Shown: positions 5,924 through 12,659, counted from the stretch's first letter. The stretch is 12,659 bases of DNA from Kiritimatiellia bacterium (GCA_007128275.1 SKXR01000275.1:1-12659); one strand, 5' to 3'. The notes: generated by a model from the letters alone, not told the origin. Translations and numbers: made by a program.

Positions 5924-6652
5924 TCAGCCGCCTTCCCGAATGGTTTCAAAATACCGGTTGTACCGTCGGAAATCTGCGTTGATGAACCGGGCCACCCCTT
6001 CGCCGGTGACGGTGGCGCCGCTCAGTCCGTCCACGGCGCTCGGATGTCCGTCGGGATAGCGTCGTGATACGCCGCCTTTGATGACGCGAAAATCCGCCGG
6101 TTCGCCGTCCGCGTACAATTTCTTGCCTTCAAACTGTTCCTGCCACCAGTCCCGCTCGATTTCCGCGCCCAGCCCCGGCGTTTCGCCGTGATCGTAGAAC
6201 GTGACGCCGAGGATGGTGGCGAGATCCTGATCCAGGGCCAGGTACCCGTAAATGGTGGACCACAGTCCAAGCCCGGAGATCGGGAACGCAAAGCGGGTGA
6301 ATTCGCCGTCTTCTTCCCATTTGTAGAGGAGCAGTTTCTGCTTGTCGCGCAACTCGCGCGGGTCGAGGTCGGCGCTGGTCAGCCCTTCCAGCAATTCGCC
6401 GGTTTGGCCGTCCAGGATGACTTCCCGGATGTTGTCCGCGAAGATCTTATCGACCGCTTCCACGCCGAGTCGGCGTCCGTCTTCGTCGTAGATGTCCAGG
6501 CCGAACGCGCTGAGCACGTTTCGTTTGCGATCCAGCTCGACCATCAGGTCCTGCCGATCCTTGAGCAGGGTGGCGGCGGTCGATAACAGGGCGCTGACCA
6601 CCACGCACACGGTAAGCGCAAAGGTAAATAAATGGCGATCGGCCTTAAGCAT
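5924..6652 (-). CDS. nqrC: Na+-translocating NADH:quinone reductase subunit C
   Basis: NqrC carries a covalently bound FMN on its periplasmic domain and passes electrons toward NqrB. The 242-residue protein has one N-terminal membrane helix (about 8-30) followed by a soluble FMN-binding domain. The flavinylation motif DGLSGATVT lies near the C-terminus, with T214 as the residue expected to take FMN from ApbE. The length is slightly below that of typical NqrC proteins (about 250-260). The start codon overlaps the end of nqrB by 8 bases (6645-6652), and an AGGA element inside nqrB serves as ribosome-binding site, so the two are probably translationally coupled. Confidence 0.96.
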   Translation of the reverse strand: MLKADRHLFTFALTVCVVVSALLSTAATLLKDRQDLMVELDRKRNVLSAFGLDIYDEDGRRLGVEAVDKIFADNIREVILDGQTGELLEGLTSADLDPRELRDKQKLLLYKWEEDGEFTRFAFPISGLGLWSTIYGYLALDQDLATILGVTFYDHGETPGLGAEIERDWWQEQFEGKKLYADGEPADFRVIKGGVSRRYPDGHPSAVDGLSGATVTGEGVARFINADFRRYNRYFETIREGG

Positions 6653-7853
6653 GACTCACTTTCCTCGACTTGATATACGCCTTTCGATTCCTAATATGGG
6701 CCTCAACCACGTAGTGGTCAATCATCGGCGCCATGACGTTCATAAACAGGATGGCCAGCATCACGCCCTCGGCGTAAGCGGGGTTCGCCACGCGGATCAG
6801 GACGATCAGGATGCCGATCATGATGCCATAAATCCATTTGCCCCGTTGCGTGGCCGCGGCCGACACCGGGTCGGTGGCCATGTAGACGAGTCCGAAAACC
6901 ACGCTCCCCATGACCATATGATAATGGAAAGGCAACTGGGTGAACGGGCTGAACTGGTCGGCGGGCAACAGGTTCAAGGCAAACGCGCACAGCGCCACGC
7001 CGATCACACCGCCGACCATGATCCGCCACGCTCCGATGCCCATGGCGATCAGGATGACGGCGCCGATGAGCGAGGGGATCACCGCCGTTTCGGCAATGCT
7101 CCCTCCCATCAAGCCGCCGGCCATACTGGAAAGGGTGAAACCCGCTTCGCGCAGGGTTTCGACGACGTGGGTCCCGGCCGGTGCGGCGGCGGCTACCGCC
7201 AGCGGCGTGGCGCCCGTGAAGCCTTCGATCACATGGGCCGAATCCGCGACTTTGGTCCAGACCTGGTCGCCCGAGATCTGAACGGGATAGGCGAAAAACA
7301 GGAAGGCGCGGCCCGTAAGCGCGGGATTGAGCACGTTGAAGCCGGTTCCGCCGAAGATTTCCTTGCCGATCACCACGCCGAACGCGATGCCGACCGCCAC
7401 TTGCCACAGCGGAATGGTCGGAGGCAGGGTCAACGGGAACAGCAGGCCCGTCACCAGAAAGCCCTCGTTGATCTCGTGTTTACGGATAATACAGAAAGCC
7501 ACTTCCAGCAGGCCGCCCACGATGTAGGACACCAGAATAATGGGCATGACCAGGATAAGGCCTTGAATGACATGCATCATGAATGTGGCGTCGGGCACTT
7601 GATTGACCACGTTGTACTGATGCCCGGCGTTGTAGATCCCGAACAGGGTGGGGGGAATCAGCGCCAGTATGACGGTGATCATCGTGCGTTTGAGATCGAG
7701 CCCGTCGCGCACATGGGGAGGCCCTTTCGCCGTATCCGCCGGCGTGAACATGAACGTTTCCTGGGCCTCGTACAAGGGGTACAGGATTTCGAGTTTCCCG
7801 CCGGGCTCGAAAAGGTGTTTGTTTTTGTGGAGTTGCTTTAGAAGAAACTTCAT
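6645..7853 (-). CDS. nqrB: Na+-translocating NADH:quinone reductase subunit B
   Basis: This is the large membrane subunit of NQR, with roughly ten hydrophobic segments. In the family it binds riboflavin and a covalent FMN and forms much of the Na+ path and quinone site. The 402-residue length is normal. The covalent FMN motif is EGFTGATPL, with T216 as the acceptor threonine. Other typical stretches are GTGFNVLNPALTGRAFLFFA and YMATDPVSAA. The ATG at 7853 directly abuts the nqrA stop (TAGATG), and a GAAGGAAGG site lies inside the end of nqrA, so translation is probably coupled. Its 3' end overlaps nqrC. Confidence 0.97.
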   Translation of the reverse strand: MKFLLKQLHKNKHLFEPGGKLEILYPLYEAQETFMFTPADTAKGPPHVRDGLDLKRTMITVILALIPPTLFGIYNAGHQYNVVNQVPDATFMMHVIQGLILVMPIILVSYIVGGLLEVAFCIIRKHEINEGFLVTGLLFPLTLPPTIPLWQVAVGIAFGVVIGKEIFGGTGFNVLNPALTGRAFLFFAYPVQISGDQVWTKVADSAHVIEGFTGATPLAVAAAAPAGTHVVETLREAGFTLSSMAGGLMGGSIAETAVIPSLIGAVILIAMGIGAWRIMVGGVIGVALCAFALNLLPADQFSPFTQLPFHYHMVMGSVVFGLVYMATDPVSAAATQRGKWIYGIMIGILIVLIRVANPAYAEGVMLAILFMNVMAPMIDHYVVEAHIRNRKAYIKSRKVSHA

Positions 7854-9221
7854 CTAGATGCCTTCCTTCTCAATTTCTTCCAGCCCCTGCTTGATCACTC
7901 CGCAGATGTCCATTTTGGAGGGGCACACAAAGGAACAAAGCGCGAAATCTTCGGGGTCCGTCCCGAGAATGCCCAGCCGGATGGCCTCGTCCGTGTCATG
8001 GGCGAGCACCGCGCGGACCAGATAATCCACCATGATGTTCATGGGCACATACTTGTCGTAGAGCCCCGTCAATACCATGGACCGATAGCTGCCGTTGAGC
8101 GAGGTGGTCAAATCCCATTTCCGTTTATGGCCGAACCAGCCCGATAAGTAAGCCCGCGAGACGCTGAACTTGTTAATGCCGGGGGCCAGCCACCCCATGA
8201 AGTACTGTTCCCGGCCTTCCGGAATCACGGTCAACGCCGATTCCGCAAAGCGGACGTGTTCATCGGCTTTGACGGCGGCGCCGGCCAAAACGTTGCCGCT
8301 GACGATCCGCTGTTCGCCATCCTGGAGCCGGTCTTTCAGCACGGCCTCGAGGGGAGTCCCGATCCGTGCGCGATAGTACCCACGCGCTTCTTCTTTCACG
8401 CCGGGTCCCGCCAGGGTGAAGAGTTGGGTGTCGGGATAGCGGCCTGCGATCAACAATTCGCCGATGCGGATGAGATCGACGCCTTTGACCACCCATACCT
8501 GGTCGGTGGGTTCCATGGGGTCGATGTGATGAATATGCACGCTGCTGTTGCCGGACGGGTGAGGGCCGGCAAACGTGTGGATATTCACGTGCGCCGCTTC
8601 CGTCACCGCCTTCGACGGAGCGGACGCGTCCCGGGCGATGCAGAGATGCACATCGCCGTCCGTCAAGCGTGTCATGGCGTTCAAACCGGCTTGGAACTCT
8701 TTTTCCCGGCCTTGGACCGCCACATGCAGGTCGGGCGAGAAGGGCGCCGTATTCATGCCGTTCACAAAAATGGATTTGGGCGTGACGTCCGGATCGGCAA
8801 TCCGCGAAAACGGGCGTTGACGGATCAGGCCCAGCAGCCCGGACGCCAGCAGCGATTTCAGGATATCCGCACGGGATACGCCCCGGAGCTGGTCCGGCGT
8901 GTAGGAGGGGAAGGATTCCTCTTCGTTTTTCGAGCCCCCTTCGATGATCACACGGTACAACGCACGGCGCGGCCCGTATTCAATGGCCTTTACCGTTCCC
9001 GCAACCGGCGAACAGAAGCAAAGGTCGGGCTGCTTCTTATTAATGAATAACACGGAACCCTGCTTAACCGTGTCCCCCTCTTTGACGCGCACTTTGGCCT
9101 TGAGCCCTTCGTATTCCTGATACACCGCTACCGTACTGGATTCGGGCAAGTCGATGATTTCAGGTTTCGGCGCGCCGGAGAGAGGTATGTCCAATCCCTT
9201 CTTGATCTGCATTGGCGTCAT
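7854..9221 (-). CDS. nqrA: Na+-translocating NADH:quinone reductase subunit A
   Basis: This cytoplasmic NQR subunit is linked to quinone binding. With the ATG at 9221 it has 455 residues, close to the family norm. It begins MTPMQIKKGLDIPLSG, the usual NqrA start, followed by a lipoyl/biotinyl-like beta-barrel region (VRVKEGDTVKQGSVLFINKK) and CSPVAGTVKAIEYGPRR. The C-terminal domain ends near FVCPSKMDICGVIKQGLEEI. AGGGAG lies 3 bases before the 9221 ATG. The ATG at 9212 (12 bases from that site) would give MQIKKGL and is an equally plausible start; an upstream in-frame start at 9293 would add residues not seen in the family. It is the first gene of the operon, and its promoter candidate lies about 70-100 bases upstream. 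Confidence 0.96.
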   Translation of the reverse strand: MTPMQIKKGLDIPLSGAPKPEIIDLPESSTVAVYQEYEGLKAKVRVKEGDTVKQGSVLFINKKQPDLCFCSPVAGTVKAIEYGPRRALYRVIIEGGSKNEEESFPSYTPDQLRGVSRADILKSLLASGLLGLIRQRPFSRIADPDVTPKSIFVNGMNTAPFSPDLHVAVQGREKEFQAGLNAMTRLTDGDVHLCIARDASAPSKAVTEAAHVNIHTFAGPHPSGNSSVHIHHIDPMEPTDQVWVVKGVDLIRIGELLIAGRYPDTQLFTLAGPGVKEEARGYYRARIGTPLEAVLKDRLQDGEQRIVSGNVLAGAAVKADEHVRFAESALTVIPEGREQYFMGWLAPGINKFSVSRAYLSGWFGHKRKWDLTTSLNGSYRSMVLTGLYDKYVPMNIMVDYLVRAVLAHDTDEAIRLGILGTDPEDFALCSFVCPSKMDICGVIKQGLEEIEKEGI

Positions 9222-9268
9222 AAACTCCCTGGCGGTCGTGATTTTCCCCGTAGAAAACGATAACTTAG

Positions 9269-9280
9269 ACGAAGCTTCGT
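9269..9280. promoter_or_regulatory. 12-bp perfect palindrome in the nqr leader
   Basis: ACGAAGCTTCGT is a perfect palindrome lying just downstream of the predicted nqr transcription start (near 9287) and about 50 bases before nqrA. A symmetric site at this position suits a repressor operator. Alternatively it is a chance palindrome; no second copy is seen in the window. Confidence 0.3.
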
Positions 9281-9293
9281 GTAAGCCAAGCAA

Positions 9294-9321
9294 AATCTAC
9301 AAAGACTTCCTCCAAAGTCAA
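9294..9321 (-). promoter_or_regulatory. Candidate promoter of the nqr operon
   Basis: On the minus strand, TTGACT (9316-9321, five of six consensus bases) is followed after 16 bases by TAGATT (9294-9299, four of six). Transcription would start near 9287, leaving a leader of about 65 bases to nqrA. Confidence 0.45.
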
Positions 9322-9541
9322 CCACTTCCGGTGTAAATCCGACGAACGCGCCCGGAGCGAGTGTCCGCGACATCAAATAGGGAAGCTGAAAGCCCGTTGA
9401 TAAACTCGCGCCCACACCGTTCCACGCTCTCACGGGCGCGGCTACGTTCCGCATCCCTGGAGCCGCCGTGAGGCGGTGGATGATGCTTCCCATGTGCTTT
9501 CGTTAGAGCGGGTTCCGGGGAACCGTGCAGGCGAGGGTTGT
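9322..9541. repeat. Non-coding stretch with hairpins, possible dispersed repeat
   Basis: I see no gene between the nqr promoter and the prenyl synthase. Two compact hairpins stand out: CCGCC-GTGA-GGCGG at 9464-9477 and the near-perfect GGTTCC-GG-GGAACC at 9511-9524. The segment around 9440-9480, read on the minus strand, would encode RLTAAPG. From memory, non-coding repeats of Verrucomicrobiota often yield spurious translations with that string. This is unverified, but it suggests a dispersed repeat rather than a gene. Confidence 0.3.
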
Positions 9542-9560
9542 TCCCTGACTGCGACAGGGA
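9542..9560 (-). terminator. Hairpin after the prenyl synthase gene, possible terminator
   Basis: TCCCTG and CAGGGA form a 6-bp stem around a 7-base loop, starting 17 bases past the stop codon of the prenyl synthase. No T-run follows on the minus strand, so its action as an intrinsic terminator is uncertain. The second hairpin at 9511-9524 may act with it. Confidence 0.35.
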
Positions 9561-9577
9561 GGCGGACGGAGGGCGGT

Positions 9578-10465
9578 TCAGCTGTGAATCAGGTGCAGAT
9601 GCTTTTCCAGGCCGGGCATGAGATCCTTTTCCATGTACACGTCCCACGCCTTCTGCACATCGGGCCATGGGCCCAACCGTTTCCGCGCCGATGCGCACAA
9701 CGCTTCAATGAACGCGACCGGCTCAATACCTTCCGGGAGAAAGGTCATCACGGTGTTCTTGTCGCGGGCGGAATCGGTACCGAGCGTCTTGCCGGCGGCC
9801 ACCGGACTTCCTTTGGCATCCAGAATATCGTCAGAGAGTTGGTACGCCGTGCCCACCTCGTAGCCGGACTCTTTCAGGGCTTCGCGCAGATCGGGATCGT
9901 CCCCGCCACAGACAAACGCGGTGAATGCGAACAGCGCGCCGGTCTTGCAGCGCGCGATCCGGACGCAATCTTCCCATTCGGTGTCGCGACCACGGAAGAT
10001 CAGTTCCTGTTCCGATTCCGCCTGACACACTTCCCCGGTGAAGAGGACCAGGGGATGCGCCAAGCGACTGTCTTCCACTTGGCAAATCACATCGAGCGCC
10101 TTGAACAGCAGCATGTCGCCAAGGAGAATCGCGCCGGACACCCCCTTTTCGACCCAGAACGCGGGCGCTCCGCGCCGTAACAGGCCGCCGTCGATCACGT
10201 CGTCATGGAGCAGGCTGGCCGAATGAATCATTTCGGTGGCGGTCGCGGCGTGCAGGAGCGTCTTGTGCGGTACGCCGGTCACAGGCCCGATGCGAAACGG
10301 CATACGCGCGCGCAGCATCTTTCCGTTACCCAGCAATCCTTTGGATTCGCTGGCCAGAAAGTTCAGCGGGGTTTCCGCCAAGGACGACGCCATCAGCGCC
10401 TGAACTTCAATCAGGCGCCGGTCGATATATTCGTCCGTCGAAATGTCATTGGCTTCAAAAGGCAT
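9578..10465 (-). CDS. Polyprenyl diphosphate synthase, probably long-chain
   Basis: This enzyme condenses isopentenyl diphosphate units onto an allylic starter. The 295-residue protein shows both aspartate-rich motifs of trans-prenyltransferases: DDVID (D88, D89, D92) followed by RR at 97-98, and DDILD (D211, D212, D215). It also has the substrate-binding K49/R52 in NGKMLR and KTG at 173-175. The residues four and five before the first motif are small (S84, A83). In this family that usually permits long products, so a heptaprenyl- or octaprenyl-type chain for a quinone is likelier than farnesyl diphosphate (inference). The ATG at 10465 has no clear Shine-Dalgarno sequence. The frame is open far upstream, but that part lies antisense to gpmI and is not homologous-looking. 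It is a single gene, divergent from gpmI, with a product that could supply the quinone used by NQR. Confidence 0.9.
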   Translation of the reverse strand: MPFEANDISTDEYIDRRLIEVQALMASSLAETPLNFLASESKGLLGNGKMLRARMPFRIGPVTGVPHKTLLHAATATEMIHSASLLHDDVIDGGLLRRGAPAFWVEKGVSGAILLGDMLLFKALDVICQVEDSRLAHPLVLFTGEVCQAESEQELIFRGRDTEWEDCVRIARCKTGALFAFTAFVCGGDDPDLREALKESGYEVGTAYQLSDDILDAKGSPVAAGKTLGTDSARDKNTVMTFLPEGIEPVAFIEALCASARKRLGPWPDVQKAWDVYMEKDLMPGLEKHLHLIHS

Positions 10466-10502
10466 GAGGCAAATATCGCCGACTTGGCCATGACCGTCAA
10501 GC

Positions 10503-10535
10503 TTGCGCGAACATTGCAAATGTCTTGCACAAATA
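10503..10535 (+). promoter_or_regulatory. Three 11-bp-phased TTGC repeats between divergent genes
   Basis: TTGC occurs at 10503, 10514 and 10525, exactly 11 bases apart. The first and third 11-base units agree at 8 of 11 positions; the middle unit is more diverged. They lie about 40 bases upstream of the prenyl synthase start and about 100 bases upstream of gpmI. Tandem 11-bp spacing puts sites on one face of the helix and is typical of OmpR/PhoB-type regulators. No strong promoter was found in the 10466-10636 region. A weak one (TTGCAC at 10525, TAACGT at 10547) would overlap the third repeat. Confidence 0.35.
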
Positions 10536-10636
10536 CACGGATCGCCTAACGTACTGCCCGGGTTTGGGATTGCTGAATGGTTGGAAACATCAAGAATTTC
10601 AGTACAGACATGTTTTGAAGAAGGGATTTGAACGCG

Positions 10637-12313
10637 ATGGGTAAGAACGAAAAGCCGTTGAAATTGACGCAATCGACCGAGTATCAGGGGCCGAAAGGGC
10701 CCGTGGTGCTGGTGATCATGGACGGGGTCGGCGTGGGAAACGCGGATGCGGGCGATATGGTGCACAAAGCAACGAAACCGCATTTGGACTGGTTGGAGGC
10801 ACATACGGTCAAGACCCGCCTCAAGGCGCACGGGACCGCGGTCGGCATGCCGGACGACGGTGACATGGGCAACAGCGAGGTGGGGCACAACGCCATCGGC
10901 GCCGGCCGGGTCTTTGCACAGGGCGCTCGTCTCGTCAATGAAGCGATCGAGTCCGGCGCGTTGTTTGAGGGCGAGGTCTGGCGGGAGATGGTGGCGCAGT
11001 GCAAGGACAAGGACAGCGCCATGCATTTCATCGGCCTGTTGTCGGCCGGAAACGTGCATAGCCACATGACCCAGATTCTGGCTTTGGTGAAGCAAGCGGC
11101 GGAAGAGGGCGTACGCAAGGTGCGCATGCACGTCCTGCTGGACGGGCGCGACGTGCCGCCGACGTCCGCGCTGAAGTACGTGGATCAACTGGAAGAAGTC
11201 CTGGCGGACTTGAACGAAGAACACGATGCCGATTACCGGATCGCGTCGGGCGGCGGTCGCATGAAGATCACGATGGACCGGTACAACGCCGATTGGGACA
11301 TGATCCAGCGCGGCTGGGAAACGCATGTGCAGGGGAAAGGCCGCGGATTTGCCAGCGCCCGCGAAGCCATCGAAACCGCGCGCGCGGAGAAGAAAGGCGT
11401 GATCGACCAGGATCTCCCGCCGTTTATCATTGAAGAAGACGGCAAACCCGTCGGACCCGTACAGGACGGCGATTCCGTGGTGCTGTTCAATTTCCGAGGC
11501 GATCGCGCCATTGAAATAAGCCGGGCCTTCGACGAGGAAGACATCAAGGAGTTTGATCGCGGTCCGCGTCCCGACGTGTTGTTCGCCGGCATGATGCAAT
11601 ACGACGGTGACCTCAAGATTCCGCGACGATTTCTTGTATCGCCGCCCGTGATTCGCCGGACGCTCGGCGAGTACCTGGCGCGCAGCGGGGTGTCGCAATT
11701 CGCCATCAGCGAGACACAGAAATACGGGCATGTGACCTATTTCTTCAACGGCAATCGCAGCGGAAAATTTGATGACAAACTGGAAACCTATGTGGAAGTG
11801 CCGTCCGATCGGGTGTCTTTCGATGAGCGACCGTGGATGAAGGCTGCCGAGATTACCGACAAGGTCATCGAGGCCATCGAATCCGGTGACTATCGGTTTA
11901 TCCGTTTGAATTATCCCAACGGCGATATGGTCGGACATACCGGCGATCTGTTGGCGGTTGAGATTTCCGTGGAAGCCGTGGATTTGGGCGTCGGACGCCT
12001 CATGAAAGCCGTGAAGCAAGCCGAAGGCATTCTCATTGTGACCGCCGATCACGGAAACGCGGATGAAATGTACGAGATCGATACAAAAACCGGCGAACTG
12101 TCGCTGGATAAGAAGACCGGCGAACCGAAGTCCAAGACCGCCCACACGCTCAACCCCGTGCCGTTTTATGTTTATGACCCCGCCGATTCCGCCAAAATCC
12201 GCTTGTCGGAGCACAAGGAGCTGGGCATCACCAGTCTGGCGGCGACCAGCTTGAAGCTACTGGGCTATGAGCCCCCCGAAGATTATGATGCCAGTGTGGT
12301 GGAAGTGGGGTAA
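10637..12313 (+). CDS. gpmI: 2,3-bisphosphoglycerate-independent phosphoglycerate mutase
   Basis: This cytoplasmic glycolytic enzyme interconverts 3- and 2-phosphoglycerate through a phosphoserine, using two Mn2+ ions. The expected alkaline-phosphatase-superfamily residues are visible: D29 in VLVIMDGVG, the nucleophile S80 in GDMGNSEVGHNAIGAGR, the LLDGRDVPPTSAL loop, FNFRGDRA, D430 and H434 in GDMVGHTGD, and D471/H472 in VTADHGNADEM. At 558 residues it is longer than the roughly 510 of common GpmI; part of the excess is a 20-residue N-terminal lead before the first strand. The ATG at 10637 is chosen over a TTG at 10628 because AAGGGA (10621-10626) is 10 bases upstream of the ATG and far too close to the TTG. 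It is divergent from the prenyl synthase, and the next gene downstream has its own promoter. Confidence 0.96.
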   Translation: MGKNEKPLKLTQSTEYQGPKGPVVLVIMDGVGVGNADAGDMVHKATKPHLDWLEAHTVKTRLKAHGTAVGMPDDGDMGNSEVGHNAIGAGRVFAQGARLVNEAIESGALFEGEVWREMVAQCKDKDSAMHFIGLLSAGNVHSHMTQILALVKQAAEEGVRKVRMHVLLDGRDVPPTSALKYVDQLEEVLADLNEEHDADYRIASGGGRMKITMDRYNADWDMIQRGWETHVQGKGRGFASAREAIETARAEKKGVIDQDLPPFIIEEDGKPVGPVQDGDSVVLFNFRGDRAIEISRAFDEEDIKEFDRGPRPDVLFAGMMQYDGDLKIPRRFLVSPPVIRRTLGEYLARSGVSQFAISETQKYGHVTYFFNGNRSGKFDDKLETYVEVPSDRVSFDERPWMKAAEITDKVIEAIESGDYRFIRLNYPNGDMVGHTGDLLAVEISVEAVDLGVGRLMKAVKQAEGILIVTADHGNADEMYEIDTKTGELSLDKKTGEPKSKTAHTLNPVPFYVYDPADSAKIRLSEHKELGITSLAATSLKLLGYEPPEDYDASVVEVG

Positions 12314-12320
12314 GCGTCCG

Positions 12321-12349
12321 TTGACAGCGGGGGTGGGCCGTGCTATATA
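12321..12349 (+). promoter_or_regulatory. Strong extended -10 promoter of the H1-like gene
   Basis: A perfect TTGACA (12321-12326) is followed after 17 bases by TATATA (12344-12349), preceded by TGC, the extended -10 element. The predicted start is near 12356. It begins 8 bases after the gpmI stop codon, so the H1-like gene is separately and probably strongly transcribed. Confidence 0.7.
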
Positions 12350-12356
12350 CGCCCCC

Positions 12357-12376
12357 TTCGATCAGGATTGATCGAA
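12357..12376 (+). promoter_or_regulatory. Stem-loop at the 5' end of the H1-like transcript
   Basis: TTCGATC and GATCGAA form a perfect 7-bp stem around AGGATT, beginning within a base or two of the predicted transcription start. A 5'-terminal stem-loop can protect mRNA from decay. As DNA, the same symmetry at +1 could be a repressor site. It is followed by A-rich rather than T-rich sequence on this strand, so it is not a terminator for gpmI. Confidence 0.45.
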
Positions 12377-12412
12377 AAACAATGCGAGTTACAAGGCATT
12401 CCGAGGAGCATC

Positions 12413-12659
12413 ATGGCCACGAAAAAGAAGAAGACCGTGAAGAAAAAAGCCGTCAAAAAGGCCGCAAAAGCCGAGAAAAAGGTTGTGAAGAAGGCTCCCG
12501 CGAAGCCCCAAAAGAAGAGCGCCGCCAAGAAAAAGGCGCCTGCCCGGAAGAAATCGCCGGTGAAGAAAAAGGCTGCGGCAACCAAGAAGAAGCCGGCTCG
12601 CCCCAAGAAGAAGGCGACTGCGCCCAAGAAGAAATCGGCTTCCTCCAAGAAGAAGGCAG
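12413..12659 (+). CDS. Lysine-rich histone H1-like DNA-binding protein (partial)
   Basis: The first 82 residues of a protein that continues past the window. Of these, 37 are Lys; most of the rest are Ala, Pro, Ser, Thr and Val, with a single acidic residue (E21). This is the composition of eukaryotic H1 C-terminal tails and of bacterial H1-like nucleoid proteins such as chlamydial Hc1/Hc2, which bind and compact DNA without strong sequence preference. From residue 51 a strict seven-residue repeat appears, with KKK at 51, 58, 65, 72 and 79. The ATG has GAGGAG (12403-12408) 4 bases upstream and a strong promoter. Because the composition is low in complexity, homology to a particular family is uncertain. 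Alternatives are the basic tail of a larger protein or another Lys/Ala-rich nucleoid protein. Confidence 0.8.
   Translation, partial: MATKKKKTVKKKAVKKAAKAEKKVVKKAPAKPQKKSAAKKKAPARKKSPVKKKAAATKKKPARPKKKATAPKKKSASSKKKA

Noticed and set aside
6492..7841. 449-codon plus-strand open frame
   Set aside because: It is antisense to nqrB and nqrC, rich in His/Asp/Gln/Arg, with no domain or ribosome-binding site.
8256..9050. 264-codon plus-strand open frame
   Set aside because: Antisense to nqrA, with no domain and shadow-like composition.
9218..9493. Minus-strand open frame upstream of nqrA (translations containing RLTAAPG)
   Set aside because: No ribosome-binding site; it crosses the nqr promoter and a hairpin. 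It looks like repeat-derived non-coding DNA.
9578..12214. Very long minus-strand open frame (878 codons) extending the prenyl synthase upstream across gpmI
   Set aside because: Only the last 295 codons match prenyl synthases. The rest is exactly antisense to the well-supported gpmI and has a His/Arg/Asp-rich shadow composition.
12329..12356. GGGGG/CCCCC pairing considered as a gpmI terminator
   Set aside because: Only five base pairs, no T-run, and it lies inside a much better promoter.
12343..12648. Phe/Ala-rich 101-codon minus-strand open frame resembling a membrane protein
   Set aside because: The phenylalanines are the antisense of lysine codons (AAG/AAA) in the H1-like gene; an artefact of low complexity.
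1..12659. CRISPR array, tRNA, rRNA, intact insertion sequence or prophage genes
   Set aside because: No regularly spaced repeats, no tRNA-like cloverleaf noticed, no rRNA-like stretch, and no transposase, integrase or phage structural motif in any reading frame.

Overview
The window reads as chromosomal DNA of a moderately GC-rich Gram-negative bacterium. The best guess is a member of the PVC group (Verrucomicrobiota/Kiritimatiellota type). Three things point there: a lysine-rich histone-H1-like protein at the right edge, a complete sodium-pumping NQR complex with its own flavin transferase, and palindromic non-coding stretches that recall dispersed repeats of those genomes. The last point is from memory and unverified; no rRNA or other phylogenetic marker is present, so the assignment is tentative.

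Layout. (1) 1-2250 is an accessory-looking stretch. It holds a small XRE-type regulator with a cysteine-rich tail (minus), about 700 bases without a convincing gene but with a near-consensus promoter, a perfect palindrome and a cluster of REP-like inverted repeats, then a membrane-anchored protein of unknown function and a PIN-domain (VapC-type) nuclease (both plus). A long imperfect hairpin separates this part from the next. (2) 2255-9221 (minus) is one seven-gene operon, nqrA-B-C-D-E-F-apbE, with short gaps or overlaps apart from a 77-base gap between nqrC and nqrD. A promoter candidate and a 12-bp palindrome lie just upstream of nqrA. (3) 9222-9577 has no gene; it holds that promoter and several hairpins. 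(4) 9578-10465 (minus) is a long-chain polyprenyl diphosphate synthase, divergent from (5) gpmI (10637-12313, plus), a cofactor-independent phosphoglycerate mutase. The region between them carries three 11-bp-phased TTGC repeats. (6) 12321-12659 (plus) is a strong extended -10 promoter, a stem-loop at the predicted transcript start, and the first 82 codons of a lysine-rich H1-like protein that runs off the window.

How the genes fit together. NQR oxidises NADH, reduces quinone and exports Na+. ApbE attaches FMN covalently to NqrB and NqrC. The prenyl synthase plausibly makes the side chain of the quinone that NQR reduces. GpmI is glycolytic housekeeping. The regulator, membrane protein and PIN nuclease have no visible link to respiration.

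I do not see a clear new multi-gene system. The observations most worth following up are the XRE gene with its cysteine tail and long leader, the PIN nuclease without a recognisable antitoxin, the heptad lysine protein with its 5' stem-loop, and the absence of nqrM beside apbE.
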